A stretch of 38,729 bases of DNA from Clostridiales bacterium (GCA_027318915.1 DAHVOH010000028.1:1-38729), one strand, 5' to 3'. Counted from the first letter of the stretch, positions 26,772-33,930 are shown. Notes: generated by a model not told the origin, from the sequence alone. Translations and numbers: made by a program.

Positions 26772-27908
26772 ATGTACGATCTGGTGGTCATCGGAGGCGG
26801 CGTGTGGGGTGTTTCCGCGGCGGCGGCGGCCGTCGAGGGCGGCGTGCATTCGGTCCTGCTGCTGGAGGCGCGCCCCGGCGTCGGGTCGGAGGCGAGCGCC
26901 AAGGCGGGGGGCATCGTCACCGATCTGCTCTGGCACCCGGAAGATCAAGCCTGGGTGTCGGAGAGCCGTGCGCTTTACGACGCCGCCTGCCGGGCATCGG
27001 GCGATGCCACCATGGTGCAGCGGCTGGGCTTGATGACGCTGGCCGACCCGTCGCGCCACCACCTCCTGGAGGCACGGGCGGGCGCGCTCCGGGAGCGCGG
27101 CATCCCCACCGAGGTGCTGGCGCATGCGGAAATGGCCGCGCGGTTTCCGGAACTGGCCGTGGCGCCCGCGGACGTGGCGGCGTTGTGGCTGCCCCAAGAC
27201 TGGCACGTCAATGCGACCGCGTACTGCCAGCAGACGGTGGCGGCGGCCCGGGAACAAGGGCTGCAGGTGCGCACCGCCCATCGGCTGGTGCGCATTGCCG
27301 TGGAGGACCGCCGCGTGATGCTGTTTGGCCCGGACGAGGCCATCGCCGCCGAACGGGTGCTGGTGGCGTCGGGGTCCTGGACCCGCAAGTTGGTGCAGAC
27401 AGCCGGGTTTGACATTCCGCTTCGCCCCTACCGCGTGCAGCTGGCCTCGCTGGCGATGCCCGCGGGCCATCGCTTTCCCATGGTGTGGGACTTGGCCACA
27501 GACGTGTATCTGGTGCCGGACGGTCCCCGCGCGTTTTTGGCCGGAGACGGCACGCGCCTCACCGAGCATGACCCGGACGCCTACCAGGAGAGCGGGGACG
27601 CCGATTTTCACGAGGACCTCGCCCGGCGGGTGCCGGAATTGGTGGCCGTGGGGCGCGACGCCCACCTGGTCACCTCGTGGGCCGGGGTGGTCGGCGCCAC
27701 TCCCGATCGGCGACCGCTCCTGGGCTACGTGGGCGAGCGCCTGGCCGTCGCCTGCGGGGACAACGGCTTTGGGGTGATGCGGGGCCCCGCCATCGGCCGG
27801 CTGGCCGGGCGGATTGCGCTGGGCGAGGCGGAGCGGCCGCATCTGAGCCCGCTCCGGACGCCGCCCGACAACTTTCCCATCCGACCGGGGTTCACGCTGG
27901 AGGACTGA
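26772..27908 (+). CDS. FAD-dependent oxidoreductase (DAO family)
   Basis: A 378-residue D-amino acid oxidase/sarcosine oxidase-like flavoprotein. The FAD-binding GxGxxG is VVIGGGVWGVSAA at the N-terminus, followed by an acidic strand end (LLLEARPGVGSEASAKAGG). C-terminal SWAGVVGATPDRRPLLGYV and GDNGFGVMRGPAIGRLAG are typical of the family. Substrate may be an amino acid or glycine derivative; no partner gene is adjacent. ATG with GAAGGAG eight bases upstream. Confidence 0.85.
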   Translation: MYDLVVIGGGVWGVSAAAAAVEGGVHSVLLLEARPGVGSEASAKAGGIVTDLLWHPEDQAWVSESRALYDAACRASGDATMVQRLGLMTLADPSRHHLLEARAGALRERGIPTEVLAHAEMAARFPELAVAPADVAALWLPQDWHVNATAYCQQTVAAAREQGLQVRTAHRLVRIAVEDRRVMLFGPDEAIAAERVLVASGSWTRKLVQTAGFDIPLRPYRVQLASLAMPAGHRFPMVWDLATDVYLVPDGPRAFLAGDGTRLTEHDPDAYQESGDADFHEDLARRVPELVAVGRDAHLVTSWAGVVGATPDRRPLLGYVGERLAVACGDNGFGVMRGPAIGRLAGRIALGEAERPHLSPLRTPPDNFPIRPGFTLED

Positions 27909-28278
27909 CCGGCCCGTCCGAGCGGCCAAGACGCGTCGAGCCGCCCAAGCCGCCGGTCCGGACAGCGCGGCCCGTGGTTTACAGGTGCGAGATGAGACGC
28001 CGAGCCCGGCAATCCGGGCCAGGCGCGTGCACGGCCTGGCGCGGGAGCTTCAGGACGACCACATCGCGTCCGGATGCCGGAGACGCTTTGGCGGCCGGGC
28101 CGGAGACAGGGCGCCGCTTCGCGTTGCGGCCGGCTTGGTGGTCTCGGGCGGATGCGCCGGGGACTCGTTTGGTCGGGGTCTTGGGATACGAGGGCCACGA
28201 GGGATATCAGGCGGCCGATGCGCGCGACGACGCGTCGGCCGCGTGCGGATGGACCGGCCCATCGGGGCTGTCCGGCCC
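27909..28278. other. gene-free region between the FAD oxidoreductase and the smpB promoter
   Basis: About 370 bases with no convincing gene. Two adjoining hairpins are visible at 28004-28019 (GCCCGG-CAAT-CCGGGC) and just after it (CCAGGC / GCCTGG). Either could end transcription of the oxidoreductase gene, but no T tract follows. Confidence 0.5.
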
Positions 28279-28307
28279 TTGACGCGGGGTGGGCCGCCCA
28301 TTATCAT
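28279..28307 (+). promoter_or_regulatory. sigma-A-type promoter of smpB
   Basis: TTGACG (28279-28284), 17-base spacer, TATCAT (28302-28307), 27 bases before the smpB start. One of the best matches in the window. Confidence 0.8.
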
Positions 28308-28333
28308 AAGCGTTCCCGAAGGGGGACCGGCCA

Positions 28334-28798
28334 GTGGCGCGGGAGCAGCGAACCGTGGCGGAGAATCGAAAAGCGCGGCACGATTACTTTTTTGACGAAG
28401 TGATGGAGGCCGGCATTCAGCTGGTGGGCACGGAGGTCAAGTCGCTCCGTCAGGGTCACGTGAATCTGCGCGACAGTCACGCCGTGATCCAGCATGGCGA
28501 GTGCTTCTTGTTGAACTGCCACATCAGTCCCTACACGCACGGCAATCGCTGGAATCACGATCCGTACCGGACGCGCAAGCTGCTGCTGCATCGGCGCCAA
28601 ATCGCCGAACTGACCGGCAAGGTCAAGCAGCAGGGCTATACACTGGTGCCGATTCGGGTATACTTTAATGAGCGCGGGCACGCGAAAGTCGAACTGGCTC
28701 TGGCGCGCGGCAAGAAGCAGTACGACAAGCGGGCCAGCGAGGCGGCGAAGGATGCGGCGCGGCGAATCGACCGGGCGCTCAAGGACCGCCGGAGGTAA
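28334..28798 (+). CDS. smpB: tmRNA-binding protein SmpB
   Basis: A 154-residue SmpB. Signatures: AENRKARHDYFF, EAGIQLVGTEVKSLRQGHVN, HISPYTHGNRWNHDP, RTRKLLLHR, GYTLVPIRVYFNERG and the basic tail LARGKKQYDKR followed by helical DAARRIDRALK, which enters the ribosome A site. It delivers alanyl-tmRNA to stalled ribosomes. GTG start with an AAGGGGG site upstream. It lies just three bases before ssrA. Confidence 0.97.
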   Translation: MAREQRTVAENRKARHDYFFDEVMEAGIQLVGTEVKSLRQGHVNLRDSHAVIQHGECFLLNCHISPYTHGNRWNHDPYRTRKLLLHRRQIAELTGKVKQQGYTLVPIRVYFNERGHAKVELALARGKKQYDKRASEAAKDAARRIDRALKDRRR

Positions 28799-28801
28799 GT
28801 T

Positions 28802-29150
28802 GGGGGCGAACTAGATTCGACGGGGATGTCGGGGTGCCGAACAGCGAGCCGAGGTCCGTTCCTCGTTAAACAGCGGGCAGCATTACCTGCCAAGAACAAC
28901 ACTGAATTCGCTTTAGCTGCTTAACTCAGCTAACGTTCTGCGGAGGCCGTTCCGGGCCGGCGTCGCAGACGTAAATCGACCGGATACCCTCGCGGACCGC
29001 CTCGGTCGCGTCGGGGAAATTTAGAGGCTGGCCATCCGGGGGCGGGCTCTGCGCACCCGCGGAGGCAAGACAGTTCGCAGGGCTACGCTCGTAGCGGTTG
29101 GGCATGACGTGTCTTCGGACGGGACGGGCAGCACGTCCCCGCCTCCACCA
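28802..29150 (+). ncRNA. ssrA: tmRNA (transfer-messenger RNA)
   Basis: About 349 bases. The 5' end GGGGGCGAACTAGATTCGAC and 3' end CGCCTCCACCA form the tRNA-like acceptor stem (GGGGGCG with CGCCTCC, one G-T pair), with an encoded CCA. The tag ORF is at 28889-28924: GCC resume codon and AKNNTEFALAA followed by TAA, which ends in the degron ALAA recognised by ClpXP. The resume codon is inferred. The T-arm is odd: stem GGGAC / GTCCC closes on GGGCAGCAC instead of the usual TTCRANY loop. smpB is directly upstream; an intrinsic terminator follows. Confidence 0.93.
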
Positions 29151-29155
29151 GATTT

Positions 29156-29183
29156 GACCCTCCCTTGGCGGGAGGGTCTTTTT
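29156..29183 (+). terminator. rho-independent terminator after ssrA
   Basis: Perfect 9-bp stem GACCCTCCC / GGGAGGGTC with a 5-base loop and TTTTT. The ribosome binding site of rph starts one base after the T run. Confidence 0.9.
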
Positions 29184-29196
29184 AGGAGGGTGCGGT

Positions 29197-29928
29197 GTGG
29201 AACGCAGCGACGGACGCCGGGAGTTGGAGCTGAGGCCGGTCCATTTCACGATGGGGGTCAGCGCCTGGGCCGAGGGCTCCTGCCTCATGCGTCTCGGCCA
29301 GACCGAAGTGCGGGTCACCGCCACCATGGAGGCCAAGGTGCCTCCGTTTCTGCGCGGCCAGGGACAGGGCTGGGTGCATGCCGAATACGGAATGCTGCCG
29401 CGGGCCACCCGGGAGCGGACCGTGCGCGAAGCGGCGCGGGGTCGGGTCCAGGGGCGAACCGCCGAGATTCAGCGCATCATCGCCCGGTCGCTGCGCGCGG
29501 TGACGGACCTGCCGGCCCTGGGGGAGCGGACCTACACCCTCGACGTGGACGTGATTCAAGCCGACGGGGGCACGCGCACGGCGGGCATCACGGCCGGGTT
29601 CCTGGCTCTGGCCCAAGCGGTGGCGGCCGTGCAGCCCAGCGGGCGGCCGCTGCGGGACTGGCTGGCGGCGACCAGTGTCGGGCTCCGTGAAGGCGCCGTC
29701 CTTCTCGATCTGTGCTTCGAAGAAGACTCGCGCATCGACGTGGACTTCAACTGCGCCATGACGGCCGGGCATCGGCTGGTGGAACTGCAGGCATCGGCCG
29801 AGCACGGGTTGTTTTCGCATGAGGAGCTGGGTGGCATGCTGGAGGCCGCCCGTCTCGGGGTGGACCGCCTGGTGGCCGTCATGCAGCAGGTGTTTCCGGA
29901 GGGGGCACGGGTGATTGCGGGGTCTTGA
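29197..29928 (+). CDS. rph: Ribonuclease PH
   Basis: A 243-residue phosphorolytic exoribonuclease that trims tRNA 3' ends. Signatures: RPVHFTMGVSAWAEGSCLMR, QTEVRVTATME, GWVHAEYGMLPRATRERT, GRTAEIQRIIARSLRAV, DVDVIQADGGTRTAGITAGF and DLCFEEDSRIDVDFN. GTG start with AGGAGGG seven bases before. It overlaps the next gene by 14 bases. Confidence 0.97.
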   Translation: MERSDGRRELELRPVHFTMGVSAWAEGSCLMRLGQTEVRVTATMEAKVPPFLRGQGQGWVHAEYGMLPRATRERTVREAARGRVQGRTAEIQRIIARSLRAVTDLPALGERTYTLDVDVIQADGGTRTAGITAGFLALAQAVAAVQPSGRPLRDWLAATSVGLREGAVLLDLCFEEDSRIDVDFNCAMTAGHRLVELQASAEHGLFSHEELGGMLEAARLGVDRLVAVMQQVFPEGARVIAGS

Positions 29929-30520
29929 GTGGATTCTGGCGAGTCACAACCCGGGAAAGGCCGAGGAGTTCCAGCGGCTTCTGGCGCCGTACGGCGTCGA
30001 GATAGCGCCCGCGTTTGTCGGAGAAGCCGAAGTGGTGCCGGAGACGGGGCAGAGTTACGCCGAAAACGCCGCCCTCAAGGCGGTCTCTGTGGCGCGCCGC
30101 CTGGGCCGGCCGGCTTTGGCCGACGATTCCGGCTTGGAGGTGGACGCCTTGGCCGGCCGGCCCGGCCTTTACTCCGCCCACTACAAAAGCGCGGATCCGG
30201 CCGAGAATCTGCGGGCGGTCCTGATGGAGACGGTGGATGTCCCGTGGGAGCGGCGCACGTGCCGGATGCGGGCGGTGGTCGTGCTGGCGTGGCCGGACGG
30301 CCGGCAGGCGTCCGCCGAGGGCGTGGTGGAAGGGCACCTGGGGTTCGTGCCTCGGGGGCTGCGGGGATTTGGCTACGACCCGGGGTTTGTGCTGCCGGAT
30401 GGGCGCACGATGGCGGAGCTGACGCCGCGCGAAAAGGATCAGTCCTCGCACCGCGGCCGCGCCGTGCGCGCGCTGATGCAAAGGCTGGGCCGGGGGGAGA
30501 CGGCCGGCTCCGATTTTTGA
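29915..30520 (+). CDS. rdgB: XTP/dITP (non-canonical purine NTP) pyrophosphatase
   Basis: A 201-residue HAM1/RdgB protein that hydrolyses dITP, XTP and similar damaged nucleotides. Motifs: ILASHNPGKAEEF, TYxEN-type QSYAENAALKA, catalytic ADDSGLEVDALAGRPGLYSA, GFGYDPGFVLPDGRTMAEL and KDQSSHRGRA. TTG start inside the rph end with GGAGGGGG upstream, so translation is coupled. The rph-rdgB pair is common. Confidence 0.96.
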   Translation: MRGLEWILASHNPGKAEEFQRLLAPYGVEIAPAFVGEAEVVPETGQSYAENAALKAVSVARRLGRPALADDSGLEVDALAGRPGLYSAHYKSADPAENLRAVLMETVDVPWERRTCRMRAVVVLAWPDGRQASAEGVVEGHLGFVPRGLRGFGYDPGFVLPDGRTMAELTPREKDQSSHRGRAVRALMQRLGRGETAGSDF

Positions 30521-30566
30521 GCGGACCCCGGAGGCGGGTTTCCCCGTACGGACGCCGAAGAGTCTG

Positions 30567-30572
30567 TATAAT
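30567..30572 (+). promoter_or_regulatory. -10 consensus TATAAT before the membrane-protein pair
   Basis: A perfect TATAAT hexamer 43 bases before the next gene. The -35 at 17 bases (CCGTAC) is poor. Confidence 0.5.
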
Positions 30573-30614
30573 AAAACGGCAACGCATCAACAAAGGTCCC
30601 GCGAGGTGCGCACA

Positions 30615-31334
30615 ATGGTTTATACGGTCGCGCTGGCTTCTTTTTTGGCGGCGTCGGTTGAGTTCATCGAGGCCCTCACGATCGTGATGGCGGTGGGGGC
30701 TGTCCGCGGATTTCGGCAGGCCCTGCGCGGCACTGTCTTGGCGGTGCTGGCCCTGGCACTGCTGGTGGCCGTGCTGGGCGTGGCGGTCCTGCGCTTCGTG
30801 CCGTTGGATGTGCTCAAAGGCGTCATTGGGGTGCTGCTGCTCCTGTTCGGGTTGAAGTGGCTCCGGAAGTCCATCCTGCGTTTCGCGGGCCGGGCGGCGC
30901 TGCATGACGAAGCGGTGGCGTTCGACCGTGAGCGTCAGCGCTTGAGCCGCGACGATGTGAGTGACTTCGAAGCCACGGCCACGGCCTTCAACGGTGTGTT
31001 CTTGGAAGGGCTGGAAGTCGTCGTGATCGTGCTGACGATGGGATCGGCGGCCCAAGCCTTCCCGTCGGCCATCGCCGGCGCCTTGGCGGGGTTGGTGGTG
31101 GTGTTGAGCCTCGGCATTGTGCTGCGGGCGCCGCTGACCCGAGTCCCTGAAAATGTGATGAAGTTTGTCGTGGGTGTGATGCTGACGACGTTCGGCACCT
31201 ATTGGGCGGGCGCGGCGCTGGGCATCCAATGGCCGGGGGCCGAGCTGGCATTGGTGGGACTGGTGATTATCTGGCTCCTGCTGAGCCAGGGATTGGTGAC
31301 GCAACTCAAGCGGCGGGAGCGTAACGCGGCATGA
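30615..31334 (+). CDS. Predicted membrane protein (COG4280-like) with duplicated ExxE motifs
   Basis: A 239-residue polytopic membrane protein with about six to seven helices in two similar halves. Each half begins with a helix carrying an ExxE motif: VEFIEALTIVMAVG (E16, E19) and FLEGLEVVVIVLTMG (E131, E134). A charged cytoplasmic stretch (~95-120) joins the halves. The pattern recalls the REGLE helices of the FTR1-type iron permeases and resembles the uncharacterised COG4280 group, which suggests a cation transporter by inference. The ATG at 30615 has GAGG six to eight bases before; a GTG at 30606 is the alternative. It shares an ATGA overlap with the next small gene. Confidence 0.7.
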   Translation: MVYTVALASFLAASVEFIEALTIVMAVGAVRGFRQALRGTVLAVLALALLVAVLGVAVLRFVPLDVLKGVIGVLLLLFGLKWLRKSILRFAGRAALHDEAVAFDRERQRLSRDDVSDFEATATAFNGVFLEGLEVVVIVLTMGSAAQAFPSAIAGALAGLVVVLSLGIVLRAPLTRVPENVMKFVVGVMLTTFGTYWAGAALGIQWPGAELALVGLVIIWLLLSQGLVTQLKRRERNAA

Positions 31335-31516
31335 AGGCATGGCGAGAGATTTACGGCCTGTTTGTCGACGATCCGCTGCTGGCTGTAATGGGGCTGTTAG
31401 CCTTGGCGCTGGGCGGGCTGGTGGCTCATGCGGGACTCCGCCTGCTGGGCGGTTTGGTCGCGGTGATCGTGATTGTGGCGGGGCTCACGTGGTCGGTGCG
31501 CCGGGGCGGGCGTTGA
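31331..31516 (+). CDS. Small two-helix membrane protein
   Basis: A 61-residue protein with two hydrophobic helices (about 14-33 and 36-53) and a basic C-terminus (VRRGGR). It starts by ATGA overlap with the ExxE membrane protein and so is probably its partner. I do not recognise a family. The tRNA promoter begins at its stop codon. Confidence 0.6.
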   Translation: MKAWREIYGLFVDDPLLAVMGLLALALGGLVAHAGLRLLGGLVAVIVIVAGLTWSVRRGGR

Positions 31517-31541
31517 CCCCATGCGAGCGCCGTGCTAGCAT
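31513..31541 (+). promoter_or_regulatory. sigma-A-type promoter of the tRNA-Pro/Arg cluster
   Basis: TTGACC (31513-31518), 17-base spacer, TAGCAT (31536-31541) preceded by an extended TGC, 20 bases before tRNA-Pro. The -35 overlaps the stop of the small membrane protein. Confidence 0.75.
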
Positions 31542-31561
31542 CGAAATGCTCAACGAAGGGC

Positions 31562-31638
31562 CGGGGCGTGGCGCAGCTTGGTAGCGCACTTGCTTTGGGA
31601 GCAAGGGGTCGGGGGTTCGAATCCCTCCGCCCCGACCA
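31562..31638 (+). tRNA. tRNA-Pro (anticodon TGG)
   Basis: Acceptor CGGGGCG / CGCCCCG, anticodon stem CTTGC / GCAAG around TTTGGGA, T-arm with GGTTCGAATCC, and an encoded CCA. Confidence 0.97.
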
Positions 31639-31653
31639 TTTCCAAGAAGTTTT

Positions 31654-31730
31654 GTCCCCGTAGCTCAGCTGGATAGAGCGCGGGACTTCTAATCCCGGTG
31701 TCGCAGGTTCGAATCCTGCCGGGGACGCCA
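31654..31730 (+). tRNA. tRNA-Arg (anticodon TCT)
   Basis: Acceptor GTCCCCG / CGGGGAC, anticodon stem CGGGA / TCCCG around CTTCTAA, standard D and T arms, and an encoded CCA. It follows tRNA-Pro by 15 bases. Confidence 0.97.
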
Positions 31731-31740
31731 ATACATTTCA

Positions 31741-31770
31741 AAGCCCCGCCAAGTCGCGGGGCTTTCTTGT
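31741..31770 (+). terminator. rho-independent terminator of the tRNA-Pro/Arg unit
   Basis: Perfect 9-bp stem AAGCCCCGC / GCGGGGCTT with a 6-base loop, followed by TCTTGTT. Confidence 0.85.
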
Positions 31771-32421
31771 TCCCAGCCAGAGGGCATTCCCGCCACGCGG
31801 CGTCAGGATCACGTCCGTGAAAGCGACCGCGTGGCGAGACATCCGAGCTCGCCTTAGAAGCTAGTCCCCGGACTCGGACCGGTGGAGGCTTGCTCGCCCC
31901 GTGAGGCGAGGTGTGGGTGGAGCCAGGGTGGCCATGTGCGGATTCAGTGCTGTCCTCCTGGTAGAGCCGACGATGTCCGGGTCGGACAGCAGACAGGGCG
32001 GCTCATGCAGGGGGCTATGTAACGACGGCGGCACGCGCCTTTGGGGAGGTCGTCTTTACCGGAGGAGTGTGGCCATCGGCGCCGGGGTGCCAGCGGCAAT
32101 GGTGACCTTGCGGCAAGAGACGCTGTCAGACCGCGCCCAACAGCGGGGGGCGCCAAGCTTCCCCGTCCTCGACTGGCGCTACACCCCCACCCACAATGCC
32201 AAGCGGTGGGTGCCTTGCTTCCCTGCACATCCGGTTCCGACGGCTCGAGGCGCCGCCAGGCACCCGGCAGGACGGGCGGCGAAGGGCCGGTTCTCGGCCC
32301 GCTAAACCCTGTGGACGGCCAGTCCGGTGCCGGCACTCGATTTGTGGCACGTGGGATCCGGGCACGTCACCCGATGTCCAGACGCGGCTGTTGGGCCCGA
32401 TTAAAGTGGCCGCTGCCGTCT
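31771..32421. other. gene-free, hairpin-rich region between tRNA-Arg and hsp20
   Basis: About 650 bases without a convincing gene: open frames present are short, lack family features and ribosome sites. Visible structures include a 10-bp inverted repeat CGCCACGCGG / CCGCGTGGCG (31791-31800 with 31827-31836) enclosing TCAC-GTCC-GTGA, CTCGCC / GGCGAG near 31894, and TGTCCG-GGT-CGGACA (31974-31988). It could hold a structured RNA or decayed DNA; I cannot identify it. Confidence 0.5.
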
Positions 32422-32450
32422 TGACAAGATCGTTCACCGGATCCATATAG
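32422..32450 (+). promoter_or_regulatory. candidate promoter of hsp20
   Basis: A perfect TTGACA (32422-32427) is 17 bases from CATATA (32445-32450). The -10 is a poor match, but TATAGG two bases on is an alternative. Three GTCAA copies (32461-32481) lie between the promoter and the AAAGGAGG site. No CIRCE repeat is seen. Confidence 0.6.
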
Positions 32451-32495
32451 GAGTGGGAAGGTCAACATTAGTCAAAGTCAAAGGAGGGACCGAGG

Positions 32496-32954
32496 ATGAG
32501 TTGGCTTCCTATTCGGCGCTCGGCCGATCGCGATCCGGTGGTGCAGTTCCACAACGACATTAACCAGATGTTTGACCGGTGGCTCCAGGGTTGGGGTTTG
32601 TACGCCGACGGTGCCGCCGATTTGACCCTGTCCCCGGCCATGGACATCGACGAAGACGAGAGCCACTACTACGTCCATGTCGACCTGCCGGGTGTGGACG
32701 CGAAGGATGTCTCGGTGGCCATGGAGGGCAGTGTCCTGGTCATCAGCGGGGAGAAGCACACGCAGCGGAAGACGGAGTCGCGGCGGTTGCGGATGACCGA
32801 GCGGGCAGCGGGTCACTTTTATCGGGAAGTGACTTTGCCGTCCGACGCCGATGGCGATCGCGTCAAGGCGCAGCTCAAGCGGGGCGTGCTGACGGTCACA
32901 GTGCCGAAGAGCACGAACTCGGGCCGTCGCGCCATTGCGATCGAAAGCGACTGA
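32496..32954 (+). CDS. Small heat-shock protein, Hsp20/alpha-crystallin family
   Basis: A 152-residue ATP-independent chaperone. The N-terminus (INQMFDRWLQGWG) precedes the alpha-crystallin domain (~45-145) with PAMDIDEDESHYYVHVDLPG, VLVISGEKH, a GHFYREVTLP strand and the AQLKRGVLTVTVPK signature. The usual C-terminal IxI tail appears as AIAIESD. It holds unfolding proteins until refolding by other chaperones. ATG with AAGGAGGG about nine bases upstream. It stands alone between tRNA clusters. Confidence 0.95.
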   Translation: MSWLPIRRSADRDPVVQFHNDINQMFDRWLQGWGLYADGAADLTLSPAMDIDEDESHYYVHVDLPGVDAKDVSVAMEGSVLVISGEKHTQRKTESRRLRMTERAAGHFYREVTLPSDADGDRVKAQLKRGVLTVTVPKSTNSGRRAIAIESD

Positions 32955-32982
32955 GACCCGGCGGGCCGGAACACACCCGACC

Positions 32983-33026
32983 GACGCAGGCGACGGGCCG
33001 TGTGAGCCCGACGCCTGCGTCTCGTT
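32983..33026 (+). terminator. long hairpin after hsp20
   Basis: GACGCAGGCG and CGGGC on the left pair with GCCCG and CGCCTGCGTC on the right: 15 pairs with one A-A mismatch and a 7-base loop, ending at 33021. It is 28 bases after the hsp20 stop. The following TCGTT is a weak T tract. Confidence 0.6.
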
Positions 33027-33557
33027 GGCTGCCGACTGCCTCATCCTCGCTCCGAGCGAGAACCTCCGCCACCCGCGGTCAGCGATCCTGGGCGGCAATC
33101 GGCGCGGCCCACCTCTGATCGCCGGGCCAGCCAACCGGTCTCCAGCGGACACGCCGCCTTGACACCGGAGCGCAGCGCGCGGGCGCTCGGCGAACGCTTC
33201 GACCATCCGCCATGGATATCCCCGTGTCGTGGCGGTCACGGGGCGGGTGAGATTCACATGGGCCTGGACACGACATCTTGGGGCCGGTCGCCGTCATCCC
33301 CGTGCCGCACGGCGGCGTTTTCTTGTGGTCGCATCCTGCTCATCGGACCCCGCCGCCGTCACGAGTGCGGATCGGCCGGGCGGGATATTGGGCCGATGTT
33401 CTCGGCCGATTGCCGTGTTTGCCTTGATTGGCATCCGCTGGCCCGGCCGGTCCGGCGAATCGTGTGTCGAGACGTTTTGGCCCTCAAGCGCCCGCGGACC
33501 TTTTGACTCGCGCCGCGGCGTGTTCACGTCGTCAGGCCTTGGCGATCCCGGACCGAG
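33027..33557. other. gene-free region between hsp20 and the tRNA-His cluster
   Basis: About 530 bases with no gene I can support. Open frames here have no family features or ribosome sites. A TTGACA at 33159 has no -10 partner. Confidence 0.5.
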
Positions 33558-33568
33558 TATGATATGCT
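33539..33568 (+). promoter_or_regulatory. possible promoter of the tRNA-His cluster
   Basis: TTGGCG (33539-33544) is 18 bases from TATGCT (33563-33568); TATGAT at 33558 is an alternative -10. It is about 40 bases before tRNA-His. Confidence 0.4.
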
Positions 33569-33609
33569 CAAAACGAGCCGAGGTCATGTGGGTGATGGCG
33601 GCGGTTTTT

Positions 33610-33687
33610 GGTGGATGTAGCTCAGTTGGTTAGAGCACCAGGTTGTGGCCCTGGGGGTCGGGGGTTCGAGTCCCCTCATTCACCCCA
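33610..33687 (+). tRNA. tRNA-His (anticodon GTG)
   Basis: Acceptor GTGGATG / CATTCAC with the extra G-1 at 33610 opposite the C discriminator, which is the identity element of tRNA-His. Anticodon stem CCAGG / CCTGG around TTGTGGC; encoded CCA. Confidence 0.97.
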
Positions 33688-33695
33688 AAGTTTCT

Positions 33696-33719
33696 GCCCC
33701 CGCCATTGGCGGGGGCTTT
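33696..33719 (+). terminator. rho-independent terminator between tRNA-His and tRNA-Arg
   Basis: Perfect 9-bp stem GCCCCCGCC / GGCGGGGGC with loop ATT and TTTA. It lies inside the tRNA cluster, three bases before the next tRNA. Confidence 0.8.
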
Positions 33720-33721
33720 AG

Positions 33722-33797
33722 GCGCCCGTAGCTCAGGGGACAGAGTGACGGACTTCGAATCCGGAGGTCGTAGGTTCAAATCCTACCGGGCGCACCA
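33722..33797 (+). tRNA. tRNA-Arg (anticodon TCG)
   Basis: Acceptor GCGCCCG / CGGGCGC, short D-loop, anticodon loop CTTCGAA with stem CGGA / TCCG (the outermost A-G does not pair), T-arm GGTTCAAATCC and encoded CCA. With T33 fixed the anticodon is TCG, reading CGA/CGG. Confidence 0.9.
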
Positions 33798-33799
33798 AG

Positions 33800-33883
33800 G
33801 CGAGGGTGATGGAACGGCAGACATGCGAGACTTAGGATCTCGTGCCGCAAGGCGTAAGGGTTCGAGTCCCTTCCCTCGCACCA
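33800..33883 (+). tRNA. tRNA-Leu (anticodon TAG)
   Basis: Acceptor GCGAGGG / CCCTCGC, anticodon loop CTTAGGA on stem GAGA / TCTC, a long variable arm (GCC / GGC) as in class II tRNAs, T-arm GGTTCGAGTCC and encoded CCA. It starts two bases after tRNA-Arg. Confidence 0.95.
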
Positions 33884-33900
33884 GTTTGACCGGTTAGGGA

Positions 33901-33930
33901 AAACAGGCCCGAGACGGGGCCTGTTTCTGT
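33901..33930 (+). terminator. rho-independent terminator after tRNA-Leu
   Basis: Perfect 10-bp stem AAACAGGCCC / GGGCCTGTTT with a 6-base loop, then CTGTTGG. Confidence 0.8.

Noticed and set aside
25482..27929. 815-codon minus-strand open frame opposite rnr and the FAD oxidoreductase
   Set aside because: Antisense shadow: no recognisable domain, and both plus-strand genes are well supported.
30521..30560. CCC/GGG pairing after rdgB as a terminator
   Set aside because: Only three pairs can form; too weak to support a terminator.
31901..32305. 134-codon open frame upstream of hsp20
   Set aside because: No ribosome site, no family features, and competing frames of similar length on both strands in the same DNA.
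33159..33164. TTGACA in the gap after hsp20
   Set aside because: The sequence 16-18 bases downstream is GC-rich with no -10, and no gene follows.
33229..33633. 134-codon open frame running into tRNA-His
   Set aside because: It overlaps the tRNA gene and its promoter and has no domain features.
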